34,844 bases of DNA from assembly GCA_022797145.1 (NCBI GenBank), contig JAAWKA010000017.1, positions 1-34,844 on the forward strand. Direction: 5' to 3'. The DNA is from Clostridia bacterium. GTDB taxonomy: Bacteria > Bacillota > Clostridia > TANB77 > CAG-508. Both the position numbers and the translations under genes were made by a program. Of the stretch, positions 1 to 8,572 are shown in pieces; position 1 is the first letter of the stretch; every line of letters begins with the position of its first letter. The notes under the pieces were generated by a model. That model was not told the origin of the DNA. It saw nothing but the letters and a program-made list of their open reading frames with translations, and did not search any database.

Positions 1-5
1 CTTAT

Positions 6-34
6 ATTATAATATAAGATACATCATCTGTCAA
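6..34 (-). promoter_or_regulatory. Consensus sigma-A promoter pointing out of the window
   Basis: On the minus strand a perfect -35 (TTGACA, 29-34) and a perfect -10 (TATAAT, 6-11) are separated by 17 nt. It lies 47 nt past the metK stop and points to lower coordinates, so it should drive a gene left of the window. No clear intrinsic terminator is seen between metK and this promoter, so metK read-through may also enter the next gene. Confidence 0.75.
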
Positions 35-80
35 GGTATTAGTAAGTAAAAATAATTTGACTATATTAGTTTACATCTTT

Positions 81-1226
81 TTATAGTTTTATAATTTTTT
101 CCCAAGACATTTCCTCTTTTCCAAAATGTCCGTAATTCGATGTTTTTTTATAAATAGGCTTTCTAAGGTCTAAATATTCAATTATGCCTCTAGGTGTTAA
201 TTCAAATTTCTCATATATTAATTTTATAATTTCTTCTTCTGGAATTATATTTGTATTAAATGTATCTATATTGATTGCTACTGGTCTTGCTATTCCTATA
301 GCATATGATAATTGTATTTCACATTTTTTTGCTAATTTATTTGCAACTATATTTTTTGCAATAAATCTTGCCATATATGCTGCTGACCTATCTACTTTTG
401 TTGGATCTTTACCAGAAAAAGCTCCTCCTCCATGTCTACTATATCCTCCATATGTATCTACTATTATTTTTCTTCCTGTTAATCCACTATCTCCAAGTGG
501 TCCTCCTATTACAAATCTTCCTGTTGGATTAATATAATATTTAGTTTTATTGTCCAATAACTCTGTAGGAAGTACTTTTTTTATTAATTTATGTATTATA
601 TCTTGTTTTAAAACCTCCAAATCAGTTTCTTCAGTGTGCTGAGTTGATATTACAACTGTATCTATTCTTTTTGGTTTATTATCTTGATATTCAACCGTAA
701 CTTGTACTTTTCCATCTGGTCTTAAATAAGTTATTTCTTTTGTTTTTCTTAAAAGTTCTAATTTATATGCCAATTTATGTGCTAGATAAATTGGTAGAGG
801 CATTAATACATTTGTTTCATCACATGCAAATCCAAACATGATTCCTTGATCTCCTGCCCCTTCTGATAATATTTTTTCACCTATTTTTGTTTCTAAAGAC
901 TTGTTTACTCCTAAAGCAATATCTTTAGATTGTTTTGAAATGTTTATGTTTACTTTGCAAGTTTTATAATCTATATCCAATTTTTCATTATCATATCCAA
1001 CTTCCTTTATAGTTTCTCTTACAATCTTTTCTATATCTACTTGTTTTTCTGAAGTTATTTCTCCTGTTATTAAAATTTCTCCTTTCCCTGCTACAGTTTC
1101 ACATGCTACTCTTGAATATTTATCTTTTTCTAAATATGCATCTAGTATGCTATCTGATATATAATCACATAGCTTGTCTGGATGTCCCTGTGTTACACTC
1201 TCACTTGTAAATAAATAGTTCTTCAT
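81..1226 (-). CDS. metK: S-adenosylmethionine synthetase (MetK)
   Basis: The enzyme makes S-adenosylmethionine from methionine and ATP in the cytosol. The 381-aa product has the family hallmarks: the ATP-site motif [13 protein letters not shown] near the N terminus, [10 protein letters not shown] (the methionine/ATP-binding hexapeptide region), and the glycine-rich [19 protein letters not shown]. Length is normal for bacterial MetK. I start it at the second of two in-frame ATGs (1226): the upstream ATG at 1238 lies in the ribosome binding site itself, and GGAGG sits 5 nt before 1226, giving [10 protein letters not shown]. It is preceded by a SAM-I riboswitch with an intrinsic terminator, so its own product should shut it off. 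It is the last gene of the minus-strand block that begins with the ribosomal operon. Confidence 0.98.
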   Translation of the reverse strand: MKNYLFTSESVTQGHPDKLCDYISDSILDAYLEKDKYSRVACETVAGKGEILITGEITSEKQVDIEKIVRETIKEVGYDNEKLDIDYKTCKVNINISKQSKDIALGVNKSLETKIGEKILSEGAGDQGIMFGFACDETNVLMPLPIYLAHKLAYKLELLRKTKEITYLRPDGKVQVTVEYQDNKPKRIDTVVISTQHTEETDLEVLKQDIIHKLIKKVLPTELLDNKTKYYINPTGRFVIGGPLGDSGLTGRKIIVDTYGGYSRHGGGAFSGKDPTKVDRSAAYMARFIAKNIVANKLAKKCEIQLSYAIGIARPVAINIDTFNTNIIPEEEIIKLIYEKFELTPRGIIEYLDLRKPIYKKTSNYGHFGKEEMSWEKIIKL

Positions 1227-1244
1227 CTTTTCCTCCATATTAAT

Positions 1245-1270
1245 AAAAAAGCCTCTGCAGTTAGCAAAGG
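1245..1270 (-). terminator. Riboswitch-controlled intrinsic terminator of metK
   Basis: On the minus strand CCTTTGC (1264-1270) pairs with GCAGAGG (1252-1258), with one G-U pair and a 5-nt loop, followed by C and six T residues (1245-1250). It sits between the SAM-I aptamer and the metK ribosome binding site, the position of the expression platform of an OFF switch. Confidence 0.85.
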
Positions 1271-1284
1271 TTTTCTTGTTTTAT

Positions 1285-1383
1285 CATTATCCAAAGCTAT
1301 TTGCTTTGTCGGTATTAGCACCTTATTAAAAATAGGTTGCTGTGGAGTCATAAAGCCGATTCTCTCGTCCACTCTAAATAATG
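1285..1383 (-). promoter_or_regulatory. SAM-I (S-box) riboswitch aptamer upstream of metK
   Basis: The minus strand shows the S-box core in order: AGAGTGGACGAGAGAATCGG, then GGCTTTATGACTCCACAGCAACC, then GGTGCTAATACCGAC. The P1 helix closes between CATTATTT (1376-1383) and GGATAATG (1285-1292), with G-U pairs at its top. A P4-like hairpin CAAAGC/GCTTTG lies just before the 3' P1 strand. Established knowledge: SAM-I aptamers bind S-adenosylmethionine and, when bound, favour the downstream terminator. Position directly before metK fits. The aptamer starts only 10 nt beyond the rplQ stop, and I find no convincing promoter between them. Confidence 0.92.
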
Positions 1384-1393
1384 TATATATTTT

Positions 1394-1918
1394 TTATATT
1401 AATTCTATTATTGCTCTTGGTGCTGAATCTCCTCTACGTGGTTCTACTTTTATTATTCTTGTATAACCACCCACTCTTCCTTCATATTTTGCAGCAATTT
1501 CATTAAATAATTTTGCTGGTAAGTCTATGTTTTTTCCTTCAGTATCTCTAACTTTATTTAAAGTTTTCATCATTTTTCTTCTTGCATTTAATCTTGAAGG
1601 TTTATCTTTTTGTCTTGAAATTGTTTTTTCTTCTTTAACAACTTTTAAATATTCTTTTCCATTTTTACTTGTTACTTTTTGTGTTTCTTTATTTCCTTTT
1701 GCATCTAATTTAGCTGTTATAACCTTTACATCAACCATTTCAAAATTATCTTTTTCTTTGATTGCTAATGAAATTAAACTATCTACTATAGACTTTATTT
1801 CTTTTGCTCTTGCTTCTGTTGTAATTATTTTTTCATGTAATATTAAGTCTGTCGCCATGCACTTAAGCATTGCTAATCTTTGGTCTGTTGTTTTACCTAA
1901 TTTTCTATTTCTAGCCAC
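1394..1918 (-). CDS. rplQ: 50S ribosomal protein L17, with a long internal insertion
   Basis: L17 lies around the exit-tunnel side of the large subunit. The N-terminal [19 protein letters not shown] and the C-terminal [20 protein letters not shown] are classic. The protein is 174 aa against roughly 112-130 in most bacteria. The extra residues, about 57-112, are charged and Lys-rich, and lie between the second helix and the LNARRKMM helix. Start is GTG at 1918 behind GAGGTG. It closes the alpha operon (rpsM-rpsK-rpsD-rpoA-rplQ), 27 nt after rpoA, and runs straight into the metK riboswitch. Confidence 0.97.
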   Translation of the reverse strand: MARNRKLGKTTDQRLAMLKCMATDLILHEKIITTEARAKEIKSIVDSLISLAIKEKDNFEMVDVKVITAKLDAKGNKETQKVTSKNGKEYLKVVKEEKTISRQKDKPSRLNARRKMMKTLNKVRDTEGKNIDLPAKLFNEIAAKYEGRVGGYTRIIKVEPRRGDSAPRAIIELI

Positions 1919-1945
1919 TTATTTCACCTCTTTTTAATAATATTT

Positions 1946-2893
1946 CTATTCTTCATCTTGTGCAAAGTCTAATCCTAATGAACGTAATTTATGTGTTACT
2001 TCATCTAGAGATTTCTTACCTAAGTTTCTTACCTTCATCATATCAGCTTCGCTTTTATTTGCCAAATCTTCTACTGTAGATATCCCTGCTCTTTTTAAAC
2101 AATTGAATGATCTAACAGATAATTCTAAATCCTCTATTGACATTTCCAAAACTTTTTCTTTCTTTGATTCCTCTTTTTCAACCATTACTTGTGTATGTTT
2201 TGTTGCTTCTGATAAGTCTATAAATAGTTCTAAATGACCTGTCATAACTTTTGCTGCTAAACTTAGAGCTTCATATGCTTTTAGACTTCCATCTGTCCAT
2301 ACTTCAATGATTAATTTATCAAAATCTACCATTTGACCAACTCTTGTATTTTCTACTGAATAGTTTACTTTTTTTACTGGTGTATAAATTGAATCTATTG
2401 GCAATACTGATAGGTCTTGGGTTTGCTTTTTATTTTTTCCTGCGCTATTGTAACCTCTTCCTCTATCTGCTGTCATTTCCATTTTTAAGTATCCACCTTC
2501 TGATATTGTTGCTATATGTAAATCTGGATTTAATATCTCTACTGTGCTATCTGTTATTATATCTCTTGCAGTAACTTCTCCTTCACCTTTAAAATCTACT
2601 CTCAATATCTTTTCTTCATTATCAAATGTTTTTAGTCTAACATTTTTTAAATTAACTATTATCTCTGGAACATCTTCTACAACATTTGGTATTGTTGAAA
2701 ATTCGTGTACCACTCCTTCTATTTTTACAGTTGTAATTGCACTTCCTGGAAGTGATGAAAGTAGTATTCTTCTTAAAGAATTTCCTATTGTTACTCCATA
2801 TCCTCTTTCTAATGGTTCACAGACAAATTTAGCATAATTATTTTCATCATCAATTTCTAAACATTCAATATTTGGCTTCTCAAATTCTATCAT
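1946..2893 (-). CDS. rpoA: DNA-directed RNA polymerase alpha subunit
   Basis: The alpha subunit nucleates assembly of RNA polymerase and contacts upstream DNA and activators. At 315 aa it has normal length. The N-terminal assembly domain shows the loop motif [14 protein letters not shown] near residue 40. The C-terminal domain (about 250-310) has the helix-hairpin-helix-like stretch [20 protein letters not shown] and [17 protein letters not shown] lies 6 nt before the ATG. A 117-nt gap with a small palindrome (AAGTTATATAACTT) separates it from rpsD. Confidence 0.98.
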   Translation of the reverse strand: MIEFEKPNIECLEIDDENNYAKFVCEPLERGYGVTIGNSLRRILLSSLPGSAITTVKIEGVVHEFSTIPNVVEDVPEIIVNLKNVRLKTFDNEEKILRVDFKGEGEVTARDIITDSTVEILNPDLHIATISEGGYLKMEMTADRGRGYNSAGKNKKQTQDLSVLPIDSIYTPVKKVNYSVENTRVGQMVDFDKLIIEVWTDGSLKAYEALSLAAKVMTGHLELFIDLSEATKHTQVMVEKEESKKEKVLEMSIEDLELSVRSFNCLKRAGISTVEDLANKSEADMMKVRNLGKKSLDEVTHKLRSLGLDFAQDEE

Positions 2894-3010
2894 CTTTACC
2901 TCCCTAATTTAGAAGTTTGTATTTATAAGTTATATAACTTTTTATCTACTTTACTTCTTATCTTTATTCTACATAAGGTAATCATTTTATATATTGTTAT
3001 TAAGATTTTA

Positions 3011-3637
3011 TTATTTAGAATAAAGCTCTACTATTAAGTGTTCTTGTACTGGTAAATCTATATCTTCTCTTGTTGCAAGTCTCACTACTTTTCCACTTAG
3101 TTTTTCGGCGTCTTTTTCAAGCCATGCTGGTACTGGTCTTGCAGAATTTGCTTCTATATTATTTTTTATAATTGTTTTGTCTTTCTTTAGTTCTCTAACT
3201 ACTATTATATCTCCTGGTTTTACTAAGTATGATGCTATGTCTACTTTTTTACCATTTACCTCAAATAGTCCATGATTTACTATCTGTCTTGCTTGTGCTC
3301 TTGAAGCTCCATATCCTAGTCTATATACTACATTATCTAATCTACTTTCTAATATTTGAAGTAAATTTTCACCAGTAATTCCTTTTTTATTTGAAGCCAT
3401 ATCAAAATATTTTCTGAATTGTTTTTCTCCAACTCCATAAAATGATTTTGTTTTTTGTTTTTCTCTTAATTGGGTACCATATTCTGAAAGTTTTGCTTTC
3501 TTTTGACCATGTTCTCCTGGTGCATAATTTCTTCTTGAAACTGAACACTTGTCTGTATAACATCTATCACCTTTTAAGAATAGCTTTTGACCTTCTCTAC
3601 GGCAAATACGGCATTGTTCATCTTTATATCTTGCCAT
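3011..3637 (-). CDS. rpsD: 30S ribosomal protein S4, zinc-binding form
   Basis: S4 is a primary 16S rRNA-binding protein that nucleates small-subunit assembly. The 208-aa product has a Cys4 zinc site (Cys 9, 12, 26 and 31), followed by YAPGEHGQ and the S4 RNA-binding fold ([20 protein letters not shown]). In many bacteria S4 represses its own operon; the structured leader upstream of rpsM could be such a site, which is inference. It sits between rpsK and rpoA as in other Firmicute alpha operons that include S4. Confidence 0.98.
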   Translation of the reverse strand: MARYKDEQCRICRREGQKLFLKGDRCYTDKCSVSRRNYAPGEHGQKKAKLSEYGTQLREKQKTKSFYGVGEKQFRKYFDMASNKKGITGENLLQILESRLDNVVYRLGYGASRAQARQIVNHGLFEVNGKKVDIASYLVKPGDIIVVRELKKDKTIIKNNIEANSARPVPAWLEKDAEKLSGKVVRLATREDIDLPVQEHLIVELYSK

Positions 3638-3683
3638 CTAGCCCTTTCCTCCTTTTTATTCTATTTATTTACTTTTTATTATA

Positions 3684-4079
3684 TTACACTCTTCTTCTTT
3701 TTGGTGGCCTACAACCATTATGTGGTATTGGTGTTACATCCTTTATTGCACTTATTTCTAATCCAGCTGTTTGAAGAGAGCGTATTGCTGCTTCACGGCC
3801 AGATCCTGGTCCTTTAACAAATACTTCTACTGTTTTTAATCCATGTTCCATTCCTGCTTTTGCAGCTGTTTCAGCAGCTTCTCCAGCAGCAAATGGTGTG
3901 CTTTTCTTTGAACCTTTAAATCCAAGTTCTCCTGCACTTGCCCATGAAATAACATTTCCTTGTGTATCTGTAATTGTAACTATTGTATTGTTAAAACTTG
4001 AATGAATATGTGCAGCACCTTTTTCTATATTTTTTCTATTTCTTCTAGGTGTTTTCTTTGCTACAGTTTTTTTAGCCAT
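3684..4079 (-). CDS. rpsK: 30S ribosomal protein S11
   Basis: S11 sits on the small-subunit platform near the E site. The 131-aa protein carries the family signatures [24 protein letters not shown] [13 protein letters not shown] and the C-terminal [26 protein letters not shown] region. The N terminus is Lys- and Arg-rich. It follows rpsM by 16 nt, with AGGAGG before the ATG. Confidence 0.98.
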   Translation of the reverse strand: MAKKTVAKKTPRRNRKNIEKGAAHIHSSFNNTIVTITDTQGNVISWASAGELGFKGSKKSTPFAAGEAAETAAKAGMEHGLKTVEVFVKGPGSGREAAIRSLQTAGLEISAIKDVTPIPHNGCRPPKRRRV

Positions 4080-4095
4080 TTGGTTTTATACCTCC

Positions 4096-4464
4096 TTATT
4101 TCTTACTTTTACTAACTAATTTTCTTGGACCTTTTCTTGTACGAGCATTTGTTTTTGTTCTTTGTCCTCTTACAGGTAGTCCTCTTCTATGTCTTAATCC
4201 TCTATAACATCCAATTTCAGTAAGTCTTTTTATATTAAGAGCAACTTCTCTTCTTAAATCACCTTCTACTTTAAATTTTTCGTCAATGATTTTTCTTATA
4301 CTATTTACTTGATCATCTGTTAAGTCTTTTACTCTAATATCTGGACTTATACCTGCTTGTTTTAAAATGTTTCTAGAACTTGTAACTCCTATTCCATAGA
4401 TATATGTAAGTCCTATTTCTACTCTTTTTTCTCTAGGTAAATCAATTCCTGCTATACGAGCCAT
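4096..4464 (-). CDS. rpsM: 30S ribosomal protein S13
   Basis: S13 is in the small-subunit head and contacts the large subunit and P-site tRNA. The 122-aa product starts [24 protein letters not shown], and ends in the basic tail [15 protein letters not shown] start it at ATG 4464, not at the upstream in-frame TTG (4482), because GGAGGTG falls inside that extension and is 7-9 nt before this ATG. It is the first gene of the alpha operon proper and follows a structured leader. Confidence 0.97.
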   Translation of the reverse strand: MARIAGIDLPREKRVEIGLTYIYGIGVTSSRNILKQAGISPDIRVKDLTDDQVNSIRKIIDEKFKVEGDLRREVALNIKRLTEIGCYRGLRHRRGLPVRGQRTKTNARTRKGPRKLVSKSKK

Positions 4465-4581
4465 ATATTTTAGCACCTCCAAAATTATATTTGTTTTTTT
4501 ATTTTTAGTCTTCCTATTTTAAATTGAAATGTATTCTATTTATTGTATAGAATAGTTTTAAAATATTGGACAATATATATA

Positions 4582-4640
4582 AACACAAAACTAAAATATA
4601 AACTTATATAGTTTATACAGCCGCTACATAGTCTTGTGTT
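4582..4640 (-). promoter_or_regulatory. Structured leader hairpin upstream of rpsM
   Basis: On minus-strand RNA, 4629-4640 and 4582-4593 form a 12-bp stem with one G-U pair, and a second perfect 8-bp stem (4610-4617 with 4597-4604) stacks inside it. Between the two stems, on the 5' side only, is an asymmetric bulge containing TGTAGCGGCTG. The 178-nt gap between rpmJ and rpsM is long for this operon. I infer a ribosomal-protein binding leader controlling the alpha operon (S4 or S13 are the obvious ligands), but I cannot assign an Rfam family. Confidence 0.55.
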
Positions 4641-4660
4641 AATATCAGATTTAGATTTTA

Positions 4661-4774
4661 TTAGCCTTGTCTTTGTTTGTGTTTTGGGTTTTCACAAATT
4701 ACCCTTATTTTACCTTTTCTTTTTATAACTTTACATTTTTCACATATTGGTTTTACTGATGGTCTTACTTTCAT
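4661..4774 (-). CDS. rpmJ: 50S ribosomal protein L36, zinc-binding form
   Basis: This 37-aa protein is read from ATG 4774 behind AGGAGGTG. It begins [20 protein letters not shown] and ends KHKQRQG. The zinc ligands Cys 11, Cys 14, Cys 27 and His 32 are all present, which is the C+ form. L36 binds 23S rRNA in the large subunit. Its place between infA and rpsM is the usual one. Confidence 0.97.
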   Translation of the reverse strand: MKVRPSVKPICEKCKVIKRKGKIRVICENPKHKQRQG

Positions 4775-4831
4775 TTATTACACCTCCTATTATTGTCATG
4801 AATATCTATTTAATAAAGTTTAGTTTTAAAA

Positions 4832-5050
4832 CTATTTTGCTCTCCATGTAATTCTTCCTCTTGATAAATCATATGGTGAAAGTTCAACTTTTACTTTATC
4901 TCCTGGCAATATTTTTATATAATTCATTCTAAGTTTTCCTGAAATATGTGCTAATATTTGATGCCCATTTTCAAGTTCTACTTTAAAATTAGTATTTGGT
5001 AGTGTCTCTACAACTGTACCTTCTACTTCAATTATATCTTCTTTTGACAA
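4832..5050 (-). CDS. infA: Translation initiation factor IF-1
   Basis: IF-1 is the small OB-fold factor that binds the ribosomal A site during initiation. The product is 72 aa from a TTG start at 5050, giving [19 protein letters not shown], which matches the usual IF-1 length exactly. The in-frame GTG at 5059 overlaps the AAGGAG ribosome binding site, so I reject it as the start. The C terminus [19 protein letters not shown] is typical. A promoter for it lies in the last codons of map. Confidence 0.97.
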   Translation of the reverse strand: MSKEDIIEVEGTVVETLPNTNFKVELENGHQILAHISGKLRMNYIKILPGDKVKVELSPYDLSRGRITWRAK

Positions 5051-5105
5051 GGTTCTCACTCCTTATTATATGGTTATATTATATTTTTCCATAATTAGCT
5101 TATAT

Positions 5106-5134
5106 AGTATATAACTTTTTTAAATAATTGTCAA
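5106..5134 (-). promoter_or_regulatory. Sigma-A promoter for infA and the alpha operon, inside map
   Basis: On the minus strand TTGACA (5129-5134) and TATACT (5106-5111) are 17 nt apart. The -35 lies in the last codons of map (Leu-Thr-Ile-Ile end). It would give a leader of about 50 nt before infA. Confidence 0.75.
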
Positions 5135-5890
5135 TATTTCTGGCTCTTTTTCTGTAATTAATATTGTATTTTCATAATGTGCTGCTAAACTTCTATCTTG
5201 TGTTACTATTGTCCAACCATCTTCTAATATTACTATCTCTGGTTTTCCCTCTATTATCATTGGTTCTATTGCAAGTGTCATTCCTTTTTCTAGTCTTATT
5301 CCTTTGCCTGCTTTCCCATAATTTGGTATTCCTGGTTCTTCATGCATATTTCTTCCTATTCCATGTCCTTGAAATTCTTTTACAACACTATATCCATTTT
5401 TAGTTGCAAATTCTCCTATTGCATGACATATATCTCCAATTCTATTGCCTACTTTCGCAAATTTTATTCCTTCAAAAAATGCTTGTTTTGTTATATCAAT
5501 TAATTTTTTAGCATTTGTCGTTATTTCTCCAACAGCATATGTTCTTGCTGCATCTCCATTAAATCCATTTTTATATGATACCAAATCTATACTTATAATA
5601 TCCCCTTGTTTCAATATAACTTTATCTGAAGGTATTCCATGTATAACTTCATCATTTATTGATGTACAAATGGATGCTGGAAAATTGGGGATTTCTTTTT
5701 CTCCGCTCGGATATCCTTTTTGGGCAGGTATTCCACCATTTTCTCTGATTGTCTTTTCTGCAATTTTATCTAATTCCAATGTACTTATTCCTGGTTTAAT
5801 AGCTCTTTTTATTGCCTCATGTGCTAAAGCTGTAACTTTACAAGCTTCTTTCATTAATTCTATTTCTCTTTTTGATTTGATGTCTACCAT
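5120..5890 (-). CDS. map: Methionine aminopeptidase, type I
   Basis: The enzyme removes the initiator methionine from new proteins after deformylation. At 256 aa it is a typical type Ia enzyme. The five metal ligands are visible in order: two Asp in SIDLVSYKNGFNGDAARTY, the His of GHGIGRNMHEEPGIPNYG, Glu in AIEPMII, and Glu in AHYENTILIT. The substrate-binding His is in EVIHGIPS. It starts 2 nt after the adk stop, and its ribosome binding site (AAGGAGAAC) is made of the last adk codons, so the two genes are translationally linked. Confidence 0.97.
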   Translation of the reverse strand: MVDIKSKREIELMKEACKVTALAHEAIKRAIKPGISTLELDKIAEKTIRENGGIPAQKGYPSGEKEIPNFPASICTSINDEVIHGIPSDKVILKQGDIISIDLVSYKNGFNGDAARTYAVGEITTNAKKLIDITKQAFFEGIKFAKVGNRIGDICHAIGEFATKNGYSVVKEFQGHGIGRNMHEEPGIPNYGKAGKGIRLEKGMTLAIEPMIIEGKPEIVILEDGWTIVTQDRSLAAHYENTILITEKEPEILTII

Positions 5891-5892
5891 TT

Positions 5893-6564
5893 TTAGTTGT
5901 TCTCCTTTATTTCCATTATAACTTCTTTTGCCACATCTTTTCCTAATCTATTAATTTTTACACTTACTTCTTCTGTTCTTAATACTCCTTGTTTTTGATA
6001 ATATTCTACAACAGGCATTGTTTGATTATCATATATCTCTAGTCTCTTATTTATTGCCTCTTTACTAGTATCATCTTGTCTTTGTATAAGTGGTGCACCA
6101 CATTTATCGCATATTCCTTCTTTAATTGGTGGATGCATCACTATATTATATGTTGCTTTACATTCTTGATTTGAACAAACTCTTCTTGTAAGTATTCTTT
6201 CAATTGTTTCCTCTCTTGGTGTTGTCAAATTTATTACTAAATCTATTTTTTTGCCATTGTGTAATAGTATTTCATCTAACTTTTCTGCTTGTTCTATAGT
6301 ACGTGGAAATCCATCTAGTATTGCTCCATTTTTTGCATCTTGCTTTTCTAACCTATTTGCTACCATTGGTACTGTTATTTCATCTGGTACCAATGCTCCT
6401 TTTGATATATATTCGTTTGCTTTTTTTCCTAATTCTGTTTGTTCTTTAATATTTTCCCTAAACATATCTCCTGTTGATATTTGAGGTATTCCCAATTCTT
6501 CACTTAATATTCCTGCAACAGTTCCCTTTCCAGTTCCTTGAGCTCCTAACATAATTATATTCAT
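5893..6564 (-). CDS. adk: Adenylate kinase, zinc-LID form
   Basis: The enzyme interconverts ATP plus AMP with two ADP. The 223-aa product has the P-loop GAQGTGKGT (residues 7-15), the AMP-binding STGDMFRENI, and DGFPRTIEQAE. The long LID domain has four cysteines (about 130, 135, 152 and 155; CSNQEC and CDKC) expected to hold zinc, as in many Gram-positives. I start it at ATG 6564 because the upstream in-frame ATG (6585) precedes the ribosome binding site. Unlike in many genomes it is separated from secY by a terminator and has its own promoter. Confidence 0.97.
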   Translation of the reverse strand: MNIIMLGAQGTGKGTVAGILSEELGIPQISTGDMFRENIKEQTELGKKANEYISKGALVPDEITVPMVANRLEKQDAKNGAILDGFPRTIEQAEKLDEILLHNGKKIDLVINLTTPREETIERILTRRVCSNQECKATYNIVMHPPIKEGICDKCGAPLIQRQDDTSKEAINKRLEIYDNQTMPVVEYYQKQGVLRTEEVSVKINRLGKDVAKEVIMEIKENN

Positions 6565-6591
6565 ATAACATTTCTCTCCCTTCATTTAACT

Positions 6592-6614
6592 ATTATAGTT
6601 TACTACATAAATTT
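6592..6614 (-). promoter_or_regulatory. Probable promoter for adk-map
   Basis: A perfect TATAAT (6592-6597, minus strand) lies 27 nt before the adk start. A weak -35 (TTTATA) sits 16 nt further upstream. It lies just beyond the secY terminator, the place where a new promoter is needed. Confidence 0.5.
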
Positions 6615-6642
6615 ATAAATAGCAATATGATTTTTATAGTTT

Positions 6643-6681
6643 AAAATAAAAATATGAACTGAAAGCTCAGTCCATATTTTT
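6643..6681 (-). terminator. Intrinsic terminator after secY
   Basis: A 15-bp stem (6648-6662 with 6667-6681, loop 4 nt) is fully paired on the minus strand if one G-U pair is counted. Its T-rich 3' side is followed by A and four T residues. It starts 6 nt after the secY stop and ends the S10-spc operon. Confidence 0.8.
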
Positions 6682-6686
6682 ATCTT

Positions 6687-8006
6687 TTATTCTAGGAATC
6701 CTTTGTAATGCCTCATTACAAGTTGTGATTCTAATTGTTGTACTGTTTCTAATGCTACTCCTACCACGATAAGGATTGATGTTCCTCCAAAGGCAACATT
6801 TAGTCCTGTAAATCTCATTAGCATTGGAAGTATTGCTATTAATGCTAAGAAGAATCCTCCAAACCAGGTTAGTTTTGATATAATTGATGCTAAATATTCT
6901 GTTGTAGGTTTTCCTGCTCTTATTCCTGGTACAAATCCTCCATTTTTCTTAATATTTGCAGATACTTCTGCTGGGTTAAATGTAGCATATGTATAAAAAA
7001 ATGTAAATCCTACAATTAATAGTAAATATATTATTGAATTTGCTATAGAATATCCAATTGGTACTTCTGATGACGAAGTAGCTATTGAAAATTTATATAT
7101 TCCTGCCCAAAATCCTGTTGCTGTATTTATATCTTTTATGAAAATTTGTAAAATCATTGCTGGAAATGTCATAAAAGATGATGCAAAAATAACTGGCATT
7201 ACTCCCGCCATAGCAAGTTTTAAAGGTATATGTGTATTTTGTGCTCCAACCATTTTTCTACCTACTACTTTTTTTGCATATTGAACAGGTACTCTTCTTT
7301 CAGCTGTTTGAACAAATACTACCCCTGCAACTAAAACAATTGCTCCTATTATTATTGCTAATGCTATTAATAGTCCTGTTGTAGCAAAGATTCCATTGAC
7401 TATTACTAAATTCCATAAAGTAGTAACAACTCCTGGTAAACTTGATATAATTCCAATAAATATAATAATTGAAATTCCATTTCCAATTCCTTTATTGGTT
7501 ATTTGTTCTCCTAACCACATTAAAAGTGCTGTTCCTGTAACTAATGATAATACTACTAAAACTCCTGTCATTGTTTCTTGATTTGTAAATATTCCAGAAG
7601 TTCTATATGATAGATATATACCTAATGCTTCCACAACTGCTAATATTATTGTTAAATATTTGGTATATTTATTCATTTTTCTTCTTCCTTCTTCTCCACC
7701 TTCTTTTGCAAGTCTTTCTAAAGAAGGGATTACCATTGCTAATAACTGTATTACTATTGATGCTGTAATATATGGACTTATTGTCATAGCAAATATAGAA
7801 AATCTTGAAAATGCTCCTCCTGAAATAATGTTGATTAATCCTGCAATTCCATTATCAGATTCCATTGCTTCAGCTAATGCAAATGTATCTACTCCTGGTA
7901 CAGTTATAAAACAACCTAATCTAAAAACAATTAATAGTACTAATGTCATAAATAACTTTTTTCTTACTTCTTGGGTTTTTAAGGCATTTTTTATTGTTTT
8001 AAACAA
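6687..8006 (-). CDS. secY: Protein translocase subunit SecY
   Basis: SecY is the channel of the Sec translocase in the cytoplasmic membrane. The 439-aa protein has the expected ten hydrophobic segments and signatures such as RLGCFITVPGVDT near the N terminus, ISIIIFIGIISSLPG, and the cytoplasmic loop NIKKNGGFVPGIRAGKPT. It ends LESQLVMRHYKGFLE. The start is TTG (8006), directly abutting the rplO stop, with GAGGTG 8 nt before it inside the rplO end. It is the last gene of the spc part of the operon. Confidence 0.97.
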   Translation of the reverse strand: MFKTIKNALKTQEVRKKLFMTLVLLIVFRLGCFITVPGVDTFALAEAMESDNGIAGLINIISGGAFSRFSIFAMTISPYITASIVIQLLAMVIPSLERLAKEGGEEGRRKMNKYTKYLTIILAVVEALGIYLSYRTSGIFTNQETMTGVLVVLSLVTGTALLMWLGEQITNKGIGNGISIIIFIGIISSLPGVVTTLWNLVIVNGIFATTGLLIALAIIIGAIVLVAGVVFVQTAERRVPVQYAKKVVGRKMVGAQNTHIPLKLAMAGVMPVIFASSFMTFPAMILQIFIKDINTATGFWAGIYKFSIATSSSEVPIGYSIANSIIYLLLIVGFTFFYTYATFNPAEVSANIKKNGGFVPGIRAGKPTTEYLASIISKLTWFGGFFLALIAILPMLMRFTGLNVAFGGTSILIVVGVALETVQQLESQLVMRHYKGFLE

Positions 8007-8441
8007 TTAAATCACCTCTATCTTTCCACCAGCTGATTGTATTTTTTCAGCTGCTGTTTTTGTAAATCTTTTAGCTTTTACATTTAACTTTTTATCTAAA
8101 TTACCTGTTGCTAATATTACTATTCCATCATTTATTTTTGAAATTATTCCTTCTTTTAATAATGTTTCTGCACTAACTTCTGTTGCTTCTGATTTATTAA
8201 GCATTGTTAAAGTAACTTCTACATAATTTTTTGCATGAATATTAGTAAATCCTCTTTTTGGTAATCTTCTATATAATGGTGTTTGCCCACCTTCAAATCC
8301 TCTTCTTACTCCTCCTCCAGATCTAGCTTTTTGTCCTTTATGTCCTTTTCCTGATGTTTTTCCTAGACCTGAACCAACTCCACGTCCTACACGTCTTCTT
8401 GATACTTTTACTGTTGCTGGACTTAATTCACCTAATTGCAT
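8007..8441 (-). CDS. rplO: 50S ribosomal protein L15
   Basis: L15 is a late-assembling large-subunit protein. The 144-aa product begins [21 protein letters not shown], with the long basic glycine-rich extension ([18 protein letters not shown]) typical of L15, and ends in the globular domain with [16 protein letters not shown]. It precedes secY without any gap. Upstream, where rpmD normally sits between rpsE and rplO, there is only non-coding sequence. Confidence 0.97.
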   Translation of the reverse strand: MQLGELSPATVKVSRRRVGRGVGSGLGKTSGKGHKGQKARSGGGVRRGFEGGQTPLYRRLPKRGFTNIHAKNYVEVTLTMLNKSEATEVSAETLLKEGIISKINDGIVILATGNLDKKLNVKAKRFTKTAAEKIQSAGGKIEVI

Positions 8442-8483
8442 TTAATTGCACCTCCTTAAATTTATTTAGCTATAACAGAAGTC

Positions 8484-8564
8484 AGAAATTAGAAAAATTT
8501 TACTAATCCTAAACTTCTCTATTTTTATTTATGTGAGATTATTAGTAAAGTTTTTCTAACTTCT
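8484..8564 (-). repeat. Long inverted repeat in the rpsE-rplO gap
   Basis: Two 24-nt arms (8541-8564 and 8484-8507) are complementary with one mismatch and one G-U pair, around a 33-nt loop. It fills most of the 131-nt gap where rpmD would be expected. Arms are built from TTAGAA-like units resembling the gap at 14180-14272. There is no T tract behind it, so it does not look like a terminator. Confidence 0.75.
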
Positions 8565-8572
8565 AATCTCCA

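Noticed and set aside
2344..2837. Open frames on the plus strand opposite rpoA and other ribosomal genes
   Set aside because: They are shadows of the minus-strand genes: no ribosome binding sites, and compositions rich in Leu, Phe and Ser typical of the complement of AT-rich coding sequence.
4540..4575. Possible promoter TTGTCC-N18-TATACA before rpsM
   Set aside because: The -35 and spacing are poor and the site overlaps a small hairpin; the promoter inside map already explains the transcript.
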